NCBI RefSeq assembly: GCF_003075395.1
Contig: NZ_QDFV01000003.1
Span: 685 to 64,684, forward strand
Source: Microbacterium sp. TPD7012
GTDB taxonomy: Bacteria; Actinomycetota; Actinomycetes; Actinomycetales; Microbacteriaceae
Reading direction: 5' to 3'
Length of the DNA stretch: 64,000 nucleotides
Shown here piece by piece: positions 8,833 to 17,280 of this stretch (position 1 is the first letter of the stretch; the number at the start of each line of letters is the position of its first letter). The notes under the pieces were generated by a model. That model had not been told where the DNA came from. It made no database searches and saw only the letters and a list, made by a program, of their open reading frames with translations. Both the position numbers and the translations under genes were made by a program.

Positions 8833-9417
8833 GTGACGTTCGACGATCAGGACCGTGAGCTGCTCCCTCTGAACGACTGGCTCCGCGGTCGCCATGCGCT
8901 GACCGGAGTCGCACCGGAGTGGGATCTCGACGCCGTGCCCGCGGAGCCGACAGAACTCTTCCGGGAGTGGCTGCTGCGGGCGGATGCCGACGGCGTCGCC
9001 GAGCCGCATGCCGCCACCCTCGCGACGGTCGACGTCGCGGGCGTCCCTGATGCGCGGGTGTTGATCCTCAAGGGGATCGACGCGGGCGGATGGGCCTTCG
9101 CCAGCACCCGTTCGTCGCGCAAGGGCGCGCAGCTCGCCAATTCGCCGGCCGCGGCGCTGAACTTCTGGTGGCAGCCGCAGGTGCGCGCCGTTCGGGTGCG
9201 CGGGCGCGTGGAGGAGGCGACCGCCGAGGAGAGCGCGGCGGACCTCGCGGCGCGATCGGTCGCGGCGCAGGCGGGTGTCGCCGCGGGGGACTGGGTGCGC
9301 TGGCGCGTCATCCCGTCGCGGATCGAGTTCTGGCAGGGGTCCCGCGACCGCCGGCACACGCGAGTGGTCTACGAGTCCGTCGGCGACGGCTGGCGGCACT
9401 CGGTCGTCCGGGACTGA
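8833..9417 (+). CDS. pdxH: Pyridoxamine 5'-phosphate oxidase (PdxH-like)
   Basis: A 194-residue flavin-dependent oxidase of the split-barrel fold with PdxH landmarks: PHAATLATVD, ARVLILKG (FMN-phosphate site), FASTRSSRKGAQLANSP and a C-terminal PSRIEFWQG followed by RRHTR. These fit FMN-dependent conversion of PNP/PMP to PLP in the cytoplasm. The length is near the bacterial PdxH norm of 200-220. GTG start; a CATAGT hexamer lies seven bases upstream, suggesting a leaderless transcript. Transcribed alone after the ABC-F gene. Confidence 0.85.
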   Translation: MTFDDQDRELLPLNDWLRGRHALTGVAPEWDLDAVPAEPTELFREWLLRADADGVAEPHAATLATVDVAGVPDARVLILKGIDAGGWAFASTRSSRKGAQLANSPAAALNFWWQPQVRAVRVRGRVEEATAEESAADLAARSVAAQAGVAAGDWVRWRVIPSRIEFWQGSRDRRHTRVVYESVGDGWRHSVVRD

Positions 9418-9509
9418 TCGCGCCGAAGGGGTACGGGCCGATGTCGGCGACCCTCGCCAGCGTGAACGGATGAGTCTCGCCCTGCTCGGGCGGCCGCGAC
9501 ATCTCGCAC

Positions 9510-9538
9510 TCGACAAAGCGTAACCATGCGGTTACTCT
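9510..9538 (+). promoter_or_regulatory. arsR promoter with 16-bp operator
   Basis: TCGACA (9510-9515), 17 bases, TACTCT (9533-9538), then seven bases to the ATG at 9546, implying a leaderless message. The perfect palindrome GTAACC-N4-GGTTAC (9520-9535) fills the spacer and touches the -10, as expected of a self-repressing ArsR operator. Seen directly; binding is inferred. Confidence 0.65.
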
Positions 9539-9545
9539 TTTGTCC

Positions 9546-9905
9546 ATGGACGGAGCTCGAGCGATCGCGGACCCGGTGCGACGGGAGATCCTCGAGCTGG
9601 TCAGCGCTGCGCCTCTCCCGGCCGGGAGCATCGCCGCGCATTTCTCGATCAGCCGACCTGCCGTGAGCAAGCATCTGCGCGTGCTCGTCGAGTGCGGCGT
9701 GATCGAGGCGACCGTGTCAGGGCGACAGCGGATATACGCGCTGCGCTCCGAGCCGCTCGTCGAGGTCGCGACCTACCTCGACCGCCTTCTCGGGGCGCCC
9801 TTCGACGCCCGATTGGACGCCCTGGAGACCGAGGTCGCACGAGCAAGGCGTCAGCGCAGGGCCCGACCGCCATCCGAATCGAGCATCAGAGGAGAGACAG
9901 CATGA
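9546..9905 (+). CDS. ArsR-type winged-helix repressor
   Basis: A 119-residue regulator: DPVRREILELV opening helix, then recognition helix FSISRPAVSKHLRVLVECGVI and wing VSGRQRIYAL. No metal-binding Cys cluster is present, so it belongs to the non-metal group often paired with SRPBCC genes. The ATG at 9546 is preferred over an upstream TTG. Its stop overlaps the next start (ATGA), forming a coupled pair with the SRPBCC protein. Autoregulation through the palindrome upstream is likely. Confidence 0.85.
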   Translation: MDGARAIADPVRREILELVSAAPLPAGSIAAHFSISRPAVSKHLRVLVECGVIEATVSGRQRIYALRSEPLVEVATYLDRLLGAPFDARLDALETEVARARRQRRARPPSESSIRGETA

Positions 9906-10399
9906 ACGCACCCGCACCGACCGGACGGCTGGTCCCCGCCGCAGACGGACAGGACCTGGTCTTCGCCCGGACGCTGCCCGGATCCCTGGAGGACTCCTGG
10001 GCGAGCATCACGGAACCGGAACGCACAGCCCGGTGGATCGGCGCCTGGGAGGGTGAGGGAGCGGTCGGCGCGACGATCAGGCTCCGTCTCGGCTTCGAGG
10101 AGGAGTCGCCCTGGGCAGACGTCCGCATCACCGAGTGCGATCGGCCACGACGGCTCCGGGTGCTGTCGATTGATGAGGCAGGAGCCTGGGATGTCTCGAT
10201 GGAGCTGACGCCCGCCGGTGAGCGCACGGAGCTGCGCTTCACCATGCACGCCGTGGACGCCACGACGATCGGCGACGTCGGCCCGGGATGGGAGTGGTAC
10301 CTCGATCAGCTGATCGCCTCGATGTCCGATGCTCCGCTGCCGCCGTTCGAGGACTACTACCCCGCGCAGCGCGAGTACTTCGCGGCGCTGGCGCGCTGA
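9902..10399 (+). CDS. SRPBCC (AHSA1-like) domain protein
   Basis: A 165-residue START-like protein. It has the AHSA1 elements TLPGSLEDSWASITEPERTARWIG near the N terminus, a central beta sheet and the C-terminal long helix (WEWYLDQLIASM). These proteins bind hydrophobic ligands in a helix-grip cavity; no enzymatic residue can be named. Translational overlap with the ArsR-type gene suggests that the repressor senses the same ligand, as is common in such pairs. Confidence 0.8.
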   Translation: MNAPAPTGRLVPAADGQDLVFARTLPGSLEDSWASITEPERTARWIGAWEGEGAVGATIRLRLGFEEESPWADVRITECDRPRRLRVLSIDEAGAWDVSMELTPAGERTELRFTMHAVDATTIGDVGPGWEWYLDQLIASMSDAPLPPFEDYYPAQREYFAALAR

Positions 10400-10414
10400 A
10401 CAGGAGATCATCCG

Positions 10415-10870
10415 ATGTCGAAGGAGGAGAGAAGCGTGAGCGGATATCAGGTGGTGGAGATCGGGGCTCTCGACGATTGGCGGGGACACCACGGCGGCTT
10501 CGACGAGACGCGGTCGCGAGACGGGCGCCGGGTCGTCGACCACGAGCTGACGATGCAGTACATCGGGATGACGGCGAATGCGCTCGTGCCCGGTGAGGAG
10601 GCCGGCTACTGGCACGCGCATCGGAAGATCGAGGAGGTCTACGTCTTCCTCGCCGGGCGCGGTCAGATGGGACTCGACGACGACGTCGTCGAGGTGGGTC
10701 CGGGAACCGTGATCCGAGTCGGCCAGGGCGTCGCTCGCACGTGGCGAGCCCGCCCGGACAGCCACGGCGAGCTGCGTTGGCTCTGCCTCCGCGCGGGCGG
10801 CGAAGAGCTGCCTCACCTCCCGGACGACAGCTCGCGACTGCCCGAGAAGCCGATGCCCTGGGCGGACTGA
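10415..10870 (+). CDS. Cupin-domain protein
   Basis: The 151-residue protein contains one cupin barrel: motif 1 around HAHRKIEEVYVFLAGRG (His/His/Glu metal ligands) and motif 2 around VGPGTVIRVGQGVARTWRA, where the usual terminal His is not obvious. An AGGAG ribosome-binding site precedes the ATG. It lies 15 bases after the SRPBCC gene, probably in the same transcript. Function unknown; cupins range from sugar isomerases to small regulators. Confidence 0.78.
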   Translation: MSKEERSVSGYQVVEIGALDDWRGHHGGFDETRSRDGRRVVDHELTMQYIGMTANALVPGEEAGYWHAHRKIEEVYVFLAGRGQMGLDDDVVEVGPGTVIRVGQGVARTWRARPDSHGELRWLCLRAGGEELPHLPDDSSRLPEKPMPWAD

Positions 10871-10873
10871 ACC

Positions 10874-11641
10874 ATGGACGAGACCCTCGCTGCCGCGCCA
10901 CCGCGGTCGCCGGACTTCAGCGATGACTTCCGGGACGGACTCGATACGGAGAAGTGGATCCCGCACTACCTGCCGCAGTGGACGGTCTCCGAGCGGTCCG
11001 AAGCGCGGTATCGGATCATCGAGTCCGGGCTGGAGCTCCGGATCGACGCCGACCAGCTCGATTGGCGCGAGGAGGATGCTCCGATGCGCGTGTCGAACCT
11101 GCAGACCGCTGTCTTCTCGGGTGCGGTCGGGTCGATGCGCGGGACCCACCGCCATCGCCCCGATGGACTCGAGGTGCGGACGGCGACGCCGACGCGCATC
11201 CTGTTCGCTCCGTCGCGAGGACGCGTCGATCTGACTGTCGCTGCGAGCACAGACGACGGATGCATGCTCGCGGCCTGGCTCGTCGGAACGGAGCACCTCG
11301 CCGAGACCGACTCGGGCGAGATCTGCATCTTCGAGATCGACGCCGACGCCGTCTCTGCGGCGACGAGGGCGCGGACCGGCATCAAGGCACACCATGACCC
11401 GCGGCTCACGACCGACATGGCCGAGGTCGTGCTCCCGTTCGATGCGAGCGCGCCTCACACGTGGACAGTGATCTGGGGCGACGGAGAGACCACGATCGGA
11501 TGCGAAGGGCGCGTGCTCCGCCGCATGCCGCAGGCACCGGATTATCCGATGATGCTGCTGATCGATCTCTTCGAGGTCGGCGCGCCCTCGGGCACCTACC
11601 CCAAGACCGCCGTCATCTCCGAGGTCAGGGCCTGGAGCTGA
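10874..11641 (+). CDS. GH16-like concanavalin-fold protein
   Basis: A 255-residue protein with a jelly-roll glycoside hydrolase family 16-like layout: FSDDFRDGLDTEKWIPHYLPQW at the start, a central strand GEICIFEID (residues 148-156) and a C-terminal strand with TYPKTAVISEVRAW. The strand resembles the E-x-D-x-x-E catalytic motif, but the middle Asp is Cys (E149, C151, E154). No signal peptide, so it is probably cytoplasmic. It starts three bases after the cupin stop. It may be a hydrolase acting on imported sugars, or a non-catalytic relative. Confidence 0.65.
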   Translation: MDETLAAAPPRSPDFSDDFRDGLDTEKWIPHYLPQWTVSERSEARYRIIESGLELRIDADQLDWREEDAPMRVSNLQTAVFSGAVGSMRGTHRHRPDGLEVRTATPTRILFAPSRGRVDLTVAASTDDGCMLAAWLVGTEHLAETDSGEICIFEIDADAVSAATRARTGIKAHHDPRLTTDMAEVVLPFDASAPHTWTVIWGDGETTIGCEGRVLRRMPQAPDYPMMLLIDLFEVGAPSGTYPKTAVISEVRAWS

Positions 11642-11647
11642 TCGACG

Positions 11648-12460
11648 TCAGCGTGCGTCGAGCAGCTCGTCCTCGACGTCGGCATCCTTGTCGCGGCGAC
11701 GCGTCTTCCTGACCGGTGCCGGAGCATCCTCCAGCTCTTCCCGATGCTTCACGATCTCGGTGCGGATGATGTAGCCGATGAACACGAAGCCCATCAGCGC
11801 GAACAGGATCCACTGGATCGCATAGGAGAGGTGCGGGCCGGGATCGTCGGTGGGGGAGTCGAACCCGCCCAGCGCCGCGTCGGCGGCAGGGGTCTCGCTG
11901 ATGAGCTGGCCATAGGCGCCGGTGATCACGTCGCCATCCACGAGCTCGGCGATCGTCGGCAGATTGATCGTCGGGACCTGACCCTCCGGCGCACCGCGGC
12001 CGGATGCCGGGACCTGCTCGCTCTGGCGCAGTCGCGCAATCACAGTGACCTCGCCCTCCGGCGGTGCGGGTACCGCGTCGGGGGCGTCGCCGTCGCCCGG
12101 CGGCACCCAGCCGCGGTCCACGATGAACACGCGACCGTCGGCGTCGCGGAAGGGCACCAGCACCTCGAAGGCGCTCGTGCCCCCGTGTGGACGGTTGCGC
12201 ACCAGCAGCTGCTGATCGGCGAGATACTCGCCCTGCAGAATGACCGGGTGCCACTGGTCGCCCGGTTCGAGCACGCCGTCGTCGCCGATGAGGTCGGCCA
12301 GCGGCACGGGGTCGGCGTCGTAGTTCCGCTCGATGAGCGCGATCTGCTCGGAGCGGGACTCGTTGCGCTCGAACTGCCAGTTCGACAGGAAGGCGCAGGC
12401 GATCGCGAAGCCGATCGCGACGAGCACATACACGCCCCACCGGGTCATCCTCTTGCTCAT
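11648..12460 (-). CDS. SURF1-family cytochrome oxidase assembly protein
   Basis: The 270-residue protein has a TM helix at each end (about 9-27 and 213-235) flanking an extracytoplasmic domain. SURF1 features include the start G-x-x-L-G-x-W-Q-like FLSNWQFERN, a central R-P-H-G-G-T-S-A-F-E-V-L-V-P and DRGWVP. SURF1 helps insert haem a in cytochrome c oxidase. The start ATG overlaps the stop of the small upstream gene. A charged 30-residue tail extends past the last helix. Confidence 0.88.
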   Translation of the reverse strand: MSKRMTRWGVYVLVAIGFAIACAFLSNWQFERNESRSEQIALIERNYDADPVPLADLIGDDGVLEPGDQWHPVILQGEYLADQQLLVRNRPHGGTSAFEVLVPFRDADGRVFIVDRGWVPPGDGDAPDAVPAPPEGEVTVIARLRQSEQVPASGRGAPEGQVPTINLPTIAELVDGDVITGAYGQLISETPAADAALGGFDSPTDDPGPHLSYAIQWILFALMGFVFIGYIIRTEIVKHREELEDAPAPVRKTRRRDKDADVEDELLDAR

Positions 12461-12651
12461 GCAGGGACACCGTCCCGCACCGTCACCGGGAAGTCCCGCG
12501 CGGCCAGGTAGTCCCGCAGGAACTCGACGTGCTCGTCGCAGGCGAGCCAGACCTTCTCGCGGTCAGCGGCGTGGATGCGGGGATTCCGCCAGACCACGCT
12601 CCTGGTAGCCGCGCGCCGGCATCCGGCGCGCGAGCATTCGAGTACGGTCAC
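12457..12651 (-). CDS. Small Cys/His-rich protein, unknown function
   Basis: A 64-residue protein (GTG start) with a CSRAGC pair near the N terminus and a C-x2-H (ACDEH) near residue 40, which looks like a small zinc-binding site. It overlaps both neighbours by four bases (GTGA with the DUF3099 gene, ATGA with SURF1), so all three are translationally coupled. The arrangement suggests a role alongside SURF1 in respiratory assembly, but nothing in the sequence proves it. Confidence 0.7.
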   Translation of the reverse strand: MTVLECSRAGCRRAATRSVVWRNPRIHAADREKVWLACDEHVEFLRDYLAARDFPVTVRDGVPA

Positions 12652-12998
12652 GATCCGTCCTGCCGGCTTTCGCGGATCGTGAACACCGTCGGATCCGTGG
12701 TCTCGACGACCGTCGGCTCCGGTCGCGGTGCTTCCAGCTCCTGGACGGGGGATTCCGCGGTGGTCTCGGTGCTGTCGCTTCCCGCGTTCGCGAACACCAC
12801 GGCGATGTACGGCAGCACCGCGGCGGCGATCCCGAAGACCCACGTGTACCAGCCGTACGGCTGGACCAGCACCATCAGCGCGAAGCAGGCGATGCGGATG
12901 GTCATCGTGAGCGCGTAGCGGCGCACACGATGGTCAGCCTCATCCCGCGGGGACTGCGGGAGGGAGGTGACAGCCGGGACCTGACGCGCGTTCTTCAC
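12648..12998 (-). CDS. DUF3099 membrane protein
   Basis: A 116-residue actinobacterial DUF3099 protein with two TM helices (about 28-47 and 49-69), the family's R-R-Y-x-x-x-M-x-I-R-x-x-C-F run, and an acidic Thr/Glu/Pro-rich tail. GTG start. A TAGGCT hexamer ends nine bases upstream, so the leader would be only about three bases. First gene of the DUF3099-small Cys protein-SURF1 unit. Molecular function unknown. Confidence 0.85.
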   Translation of the reverse strand: MKNARQVPAVTSLPQSPRDEADHRVRRYALTMTIRIACFALMVLVQPYGWYTWVFGIAAAVLPYIAVVFANAGSDSTETTAESPVQELEAPRPEPTVVETTDPTVFTIRESRQDGS

Positions 12999-13048
12999 GA
13001 TGAGTCCAGCCTACGCCGGTGCGGGATGCACGGCGTGCGGTATCGCGC

Positions 13049-13663
13049 TCAGCTGGAGAAGAGGAACGGGATCGTGAACGCGCCGAAGAAGAGCAGGCTG
13101 ATGACGGTCGAGACGATCGTGAACAGCAGCAGCGCCACGACCACGTAGCCGGTGATCAGACCGGCGAATGCCATGCCACGGCCGCCGAGCGCCGGATTGC
13201 GCTTGGTCTGACCGAGTGCCATGTGGCCGGTGATCACTGCGACGATCGACGCCAGCATCGGGACGACGGCCCAGAACAGGACGATCCCGGCGATGCCGCA
13301 GACCAGCGAGGTGATCGCCAGGCCGCTCGTCGGTCGCGCGGGGGGCATGGGGTAGCCCGGGGTGACGTACGGTGCGTAGCCGGGCTGCTGCGGCGGAAGC
13401 TGAGCGGGAGCGGCCCCGTACCCCTGCGGGGCGGGCGGTGCGCTGTAGACGGGCTGACTCGGGGCGACCGCGTAGCCCGGCTGCGGCGCGGCGGCGGGCG
13501 GTGCCGGGTATCCGACGGGAGGCGGGGGCGCCTGACCGTACGACGGCGCGGCTCCTGGATACGCCTGCACGGGCTGCGCGGGCGGCAGAGCCGGAGGCGC
13601 GGGCGGCGGGGGCGGGGAGACCGGCTGTTCGCCGGCGGGGGGAGGGAAGCTGTTGTCGCTCAC
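13049..13663 (-). CDS. DUF4190 membrane protein with Pro-rich N terminus
   Basis: The 204-residue protein begins with about 110 residues rich in Pro, Ala, Gly, Gln and Tyr (PPPPPAPPALPP and PQPGYA-type repeats), likely disordered and cytoplasmic. Two TM helices of the DUF4190 domain follow (about 115-140 and 165-195), with the loop GHMALGQTKRNP that marks the family. Such proteins are common in actinobacteria and have no defined role. Transcribed alone. Confidence 0.85.
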   Translation of the reverse strand: MSDNSFPPPAGEQPVSPPPPPAPPALPPAQPVQAYPGAAPSYGQAPPPPVGYPAPPAAAPQPGYAVAPSQPVYSAPPAPQGYGAAPAQLPPQQPGYAPYVTPGYPMPPARPTSGLAITSLVCGIAGIVLFWAVVPMLASIVAVITGHMALGQTKRNPALGGRGMAFAGLITGYVVVALLLFTIVSTVISLLFFGAFTIPFLFSS

Positions 13664-13747
13664 GCGGAGGCCCTTTCGTCACGTTCAGAGTTCCAGGGCG
13701 GACTGCTCGTGTCAAACGCCTCGCCCGGGTCTGCGGGGCATCCTCGA

Positions 13748-13797
13748 TAGGATCGATCACGGCTCGGACGCTCCGAGACCGCCGGTTCAGATCAGGA
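13748..13797 (+). promoter_or_regulatory. fabG -10 and ribosome-binding site
   Basis: A TAGGAT hexamer at 13748-13753 gives a predicted start near 13760, and an AGGAG ribosome-binding site lies at 13793-13797, nine bases before the ATG. No convincing -35 is seen. Confidence 0.45.
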
Positions 13798-13806
13798 GTG
13801 ATACCC

Positions 13807-14517
13807 ATGAGTGCTCAGCGCGTCGTCCTCGTCACCGGAGGCAACCGCGGCATCGGCCGCGCGATCGCCGAGCGCTTCGTCCGTGACGGCTACCGCGTCG
13901 CCGTCACCGCGCGATCAGGGGAGGGCCCGGACGGCACGCTCACCGTCCGCGCCGACGTGACGGATGCCGCCGCGCTCGATGCCGCGTTCACCGAGGTGGA
14001 GCAGCAGCTCGGTCCGGTCGAGATCGTCGTCGCGAACGCCGGGATCACGAAGGACACCCTGCTGCTGCGCATGAGCGAGGACGACTTCGACAGCGTCGTC
14101 GCGACCAACCTCGGCGGCACCTTCCGTGTCGTGAAGCGCGCATCGAAGGGCATGCTCCGCGCTCGCTTCGGTCGCGTCATCCTCATCTCGAGTGTCGTCG
14201 GACTCTACGGCTCCGCCGGGCAGGTCAACTACTCGGCCTCGAAGAGCGCCCTGGTCGGCTTCGCCCGTTCGCTCACCCGAGAGCTCGGCGGTCGCGGGAT
14301 CACCGCGAACGTCGTCGCTCCCGGTTTCATCGAGACCGACATGACCGCCGAGCTCCCGGAGGAGACGCAGAAGCAGTACAAGGCGAACATCCCCGCCGGC
14401 CGGTTCGCGACCCCCGACGAGGTCGCGGGCGTCGTCACCTGGCTCGCCGGCGACGACGCCGGGTACATCTCCGGCGCGGTCATCCCGGTGGACGGCGGAC
14501 TGGGGATGGGGCACTGA
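13807..14517 (+). CDS. fabG: 3-oxoacyl-ACP reductase FabG
   Basis: A 236-residue short-chain dehydrogenase with the NADPH-binding TGGNRGIG, the NAGIT motif and the catalytic Ser-Tyr-Lys set (S in ISSVVGL, then NYSASKSA). This is the MabA/FabG1-like type that reduces 3-oxoacyl-ACP during fatty-acid elongation. It stands apart from the fab cluster at 27-31 kb. The start follows an AGGAG site. Other SDR substrates are possible, but the full-length match to FabG features is good. Confidence 0.85.
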   Translation: MSAQRVVLVTGGNRGIGRAIAERFVRDGYRVAVTARSGEGPDGTLTVRADVTDAAALDAAFTEVEQQLGPVEIVVANAGITKDTLLLRMSEDDFDSVVATNLGGTFRVVKRASKGMLRARFGRVILISSVVGLYGSAGQVNYSASKSALVGFARSLTRELGGRGITANVVAPGFIETDMTAELPEETQKQYKANIPAGRFATPDEVAGVVTWLAGDDAGYISGAVIPVDGGLGMGH

Positions 14518-14541
14518 CCGCGAGCCGCCGGCTCTGAGCCC

Positions 14542-15237
14542 TCAGCGGGCGACCGCGGCGACGATCAGCTCGCCGAGCTTCTCCGGCACGGAGAACTGCG
14601 GCCAGTGGCCGGAGCCGATCCTCACGACCTCTGCGTCATCGATCGCGTGGTACTCGTCGGCGTACGGCCCCCACTGGTCGATCATGCCCTCGAACGTCTC
14701 CTGATCGAGACCTCCCATGAGGAGCGTCACGGGAACGTGGTGGCGCGCGCTGTCGGCGAGGACGATCTCGTCGGTCGGCACGCGGGCCGGCACGCTGAGC
14801 GTCAGGGGAGCGGTGCGAGCGCGCACGGCCGCGTCGAGATCGCTGACGTCTTCGTCGGGGAAGAAGTCCCACCCGGGGAAGGGCACGACGCCGTCGACCA
14901 GCTCGAACTCGCTGATGCCGTTGCCGGACGGCGGCGGCACGGTGTCGACGAAGATCACGCGGCTCACGCGCTCGGGTCGAGCGTCGGCGACGCCCCACGC
15001 GACGTTGCCCCCGCCGCTGTGACCCACCACGACGGCTGCGCCGGGCAGAGCATCGACCGCGCGTGCGGCCGCGTCGACCCAGTCGGCGATGCCGATGTCC
15101 GCCGACTCCGCGGCGGGGGCTCCGACACCCGGCAGGGTGAGCGGATGCACGCGGTGCCCCGCCTTCTCGAGCGTCGGGATCACCTCGTCCCAGCTGGAGG
15201 CGTCGAGCCAGAGTCCCGGGATGAGGATGATGTCCAT
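14542..15237 (-). CDS. Alpha/beta hydrolase
   Basis: A 231-residue single-domain hydrolase: oxyanion/N-terminal block IILIPGLWLDASSWDEV, nucleophile elbow VVVGHSGGG, acid near the MGGLD loop and catalytic His in RIGSGHWPQFS near the C terminus. Probably an esterase or lipase-like enzyme of the cytoplasm; substrate unknown. A TACCGT hexamer six bases before the ATG suggests a leaderless message. Ends convergently with fabG, separated by 24 bases. Confidence 0.85.
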   Translation of the reverse strand: MDIILIPGLWLDASSWDEVIPTLEKAGHRVHPLTLPGVGAPAAESADIGIADWVDAAARAVDALPGAAVVVGHSGGGNVAWGVADARPERVSRVIFVDTVPPPSGNGISEFELVDGVVPFPGWDFFPDEDVSDLDAAVRARTAPLTLSVPARVPTDEIVLADSARHHVPVTLLMGGLDQETFEGMIDQWGPYADEYHAIDDAEVVRIGSGHWPQFSVPEKLGELIVAAVAR

Positions 15238-15282
15238 TCCCCGACGGTAGCCGGGGTCGCCGACATCCGCCACGGGCGGGCG

Positions 15283-15918
15283 CTACGGCAGCAGCGCGAT
15301 GACCTCGGCGAGGTCCTGCGGGCCGATGACCAGGCTGGCCGCCTCCCGCACCGCGGGCTTCGCGTTGAAGGCGAGGCCGAGGCCCGCCGCCGCCATCATC
15401 TGGAGGTCGTTCGCGCCGTCTCCGATGGCGATCGTCGCGTGCGGCGCGACGCCGAGCTCGATCGCCCACTCCCGCAGGGAGGAGGCCTTCGCCGCCGCAT
15501 CCACGATGTCGCCGTCGACCTGGCCGGAGAGCGCGCCATCGACGACCGCGAGCCGGTTGGCGCGCCAGCGGTCGACTCCGAGCTCGGGAGCGACGCTGTC
15601 GAGGATCTCGTGGAACCCGCCGGAGACCACGCCCACCACGCCACCGCGTGCGTGCACGGCCGCCGTCAGCTCGCGCACGCCCGACGTGGGCTCGATGCGG
15701 GCGCGGACGCGGGCGAACGCGGACACGGGTACGCCGGCCAGAGCGGCCACACGCGAGCGCAGGCTCGCGGCGAAGTCGACCTCGCCGCGCATCGCTGCCT
15801 CGGTCGCGGCCTGCACCTCGTCGCGGCGGCCGGCCTCGTCGGCGAGCAGCTCGATCACCTCGTTGCGGATGAGGGTGGAATCGGCATCGAGGACGACGAG
15901 GAATCGCGCGGAGGTCAC
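15283..15918 (-). CDS. serB: Phosphoserine phosphatase SerB
   Basis: A 211-residue HAD phosphatase with motif I LDADST (nucleophile D11, acid D13), motif II GVVSGGF, a conserved Lys (AAAKASSL) and motif III IAIGDGANDLQMM. It catalyses the last step of serine synthesis. It lacks the N-terminal ACT domains of longer actinobacterial SerB. The GTG was chosen because TAGGCT lies seven bases before it, which predicts transcription from the start codon itself. Confidence 0.9.
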   Translation of the reverse strand: MTSARFLVVLDADSTLIRNEVIELLADEAGRRDEVQAATEAAMRGEVDFAASLRSRVAALAGVPVSAFARVRARIEPTSGVRELTAAVHARGGVVGVVSGGFHEILDSVAPELGVDRWRANRLAVVDGALSGQVDGDIVDAAAKASSLREWAIELGVAPHATIAIGDGANDLQMMAAAGLGLAFNAKPAVREAASLVIGPQDLAEVIALLP

Positions 15919-15968
15919 GGCTTCGAGCCTAGCGACCGCGGGGACCGTCTTCGCGCCGCGTGACCGAC

Positions 15969-17210
15969 TCAGCGCTCGATGAAGACGCCCTTGCCGACGA
16001 CGGTGATCCCCGACTCGGTGACCGTGAACCCGCGCGCCAGGTCGCGCTCGCGATCGACTCCGACGGTCGCACCGTCGGCGAGGACGACGTTCTTGTCGAG
16101 GATCGCGCGATGCACCCGCGACCCCTGGCCGAGCTGCACATGGTCGAACACCACGGAGTCCGTGATGGTCGAGCCGCCGCCGGCCAGGGTCCACGGCCCG
16201 ACCACGCTGCGCTCCAGATGCGTCCCGGAGAGCACGGAGCCGAGCGAGACGATCGAGTCGATGGCGTTCCCGATGCGGCCGACCGAGTCGCGCACGAACT
16301 TCGCGGGAGGGGAGTTGACCGCCTGCGAATGGATCGGCCATTCCATGTTGTAGAGGTTGAAGATCGGAAGCGTCGAGATCAGGTCGCGGTGGGCGTCGAA
16401 GAACGAGTCGATCGTCCCCACGTCGCGCCAGTACGAGCGGTCGCGCGGCGAGGAGCCGGGAACCTCGTTCTGCTTCATGTCGTAGTAGCCCGCTTCGCCC
16501 CGATCGACGAAGTAGGGCACGATGTCGCCGCCCATGTCGTGTCCCGAGGTGGGGGATTCGCCGTCGGCCTCGACCGCGGCGATCAGAGCGTCGGCATCGA
16601 AGATGTAGTTGCCCATCGAGGCCAGCACCTCGTGGGGCGAGTCCTCGAGACCGGCGATGTCGGTCGGCTTCTCCAGGAACTGCTTGATCCGGCCCGTCTC
16701 GGCATCCGCATCGATCACGCCGAACTGCGAAGCCAGGGCGAGCGGCTGGCGGATGCCGGCGACCGTCGCCTTCGCGCCCGAGGCGATGTGCGCCTCGAGC
16801 ATCTGTCGGAAGTCCATCCGGTAGACGTGGTCGGCGCCGATGACGACGACGATGTCGGGCTTCTCATCGTTGATCAGGTTCATGCTCTGCAGGATCGCGT
16901 CGGCGGAGCCGGAGAACCAGCGCTTGCCGAGCCGCTGCTGCGCCGGGACGGAGGTCACGTAGGAGTCCAGGAGCGCCGACATCCGCCACGTCTGCGAGAT
17001 GTGGCGATCGAGGCTGTGCGACTTGTACTGCGTGAGCACGACGACCTGGCGGAGGCCGGAGTTTATGAGGTTCGAGATCGCGAAGTCGATCAGTCGGTAC
17101 TGTCCGCCGAAGGGCACGGCGGGTTTGGCACGATCGGCCGTCAGGGGCATGAGGCGCTTGCCCTCGCCGCCGGCGAGGATGATCCCGAAGACCTTCTTTG
17201 GAGCGGACAT
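15969..17210 (-). CDS. glgC: Glucose-1-phosphate adenylyltransferase GlgC
   Basis: The 413-residue enzyme makes ADP-glucose for glycogen or maltosyl chemistry. It has the nucleotide-binding start [16 protein letters not shown], the regulatory/substrate block [10 protein letters not shown], the GTADA-like block as FSGSADA, and the Glc-1-P site QFLEKP, followed by a left-handed beta-helix. It is divergent from glgA across 70 bases. TATGGT lies six bases before the ATG, indicating a leaderless transcript. Confidence 0.95.
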   Translation of the reverse strand: MSAPKKVFGIILAGGEGKRLMPLTADRAKPAVPFGGQYRLIDFAISNLINSGLRQVVVLTQYKSHSLDRHISQTWRMSALLDSYVTSVPAQQRLGKRWFSGSADAILQSMNLINDEKPDIVVVIGADHVYRMDFRQMLEAHIASGAKATVAGIRQPLALASQFGVIDADAETGRIKQFLEKPTDIAGLEDSPHEVLASMGNYIFDADALIAAVEADGESPTSGHDMGGDIVPYFVDRGEAGYYDMKQNEVPGSSPRDRSYWRDVGTIDSFFDAHRDLISTLPIFNLYNMEWPIHSQAVNSPPAKFVRDSVGRIGNAIDSIVSLGSVLSGTHLERSVVGPWTLAGGGSTITDSVVFDHVQLGQGSRVHRAILDKNVVLADGATVGVDRERDLARGFTVTESGITVVGKGVFIER

Positions 17211-17243
17211 GGCTCCACCATAGATGCCACTCCTTTCCGGTTC

Positions 17244-17275
17244 CTAGCGTCTGGACAAGTGAGTCGCTAGCGTCT
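17244..17275. repeat. Direct repeat in the glgC-glgA intergenic region
   Basis: CTAGCGTCT occurs twice, at 17244-17252 and 17267-17275, 23 bases apart, in the 70-base gap between the divergent glycogen genes. The second copy contains TAGCGT, which sits seven bases before the glgA ATG as a -10. The first copy may be a duplicated promoter element or part of a regulator site. Confidence 0.5.
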
Positions 17276-17280
17276 AATGC

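Noticed and set aside
12457..12651. Acetone carboxylase annotation sometimes given to such small proteins
   Set aside because: At 64 residues with only Cys/His pairs it cannot be that enzyme.
17244..17275. Direct repeat considered as CRISPR-like
   Set aside because: Only two 9-base copies, no regular spacers and no cas genes.
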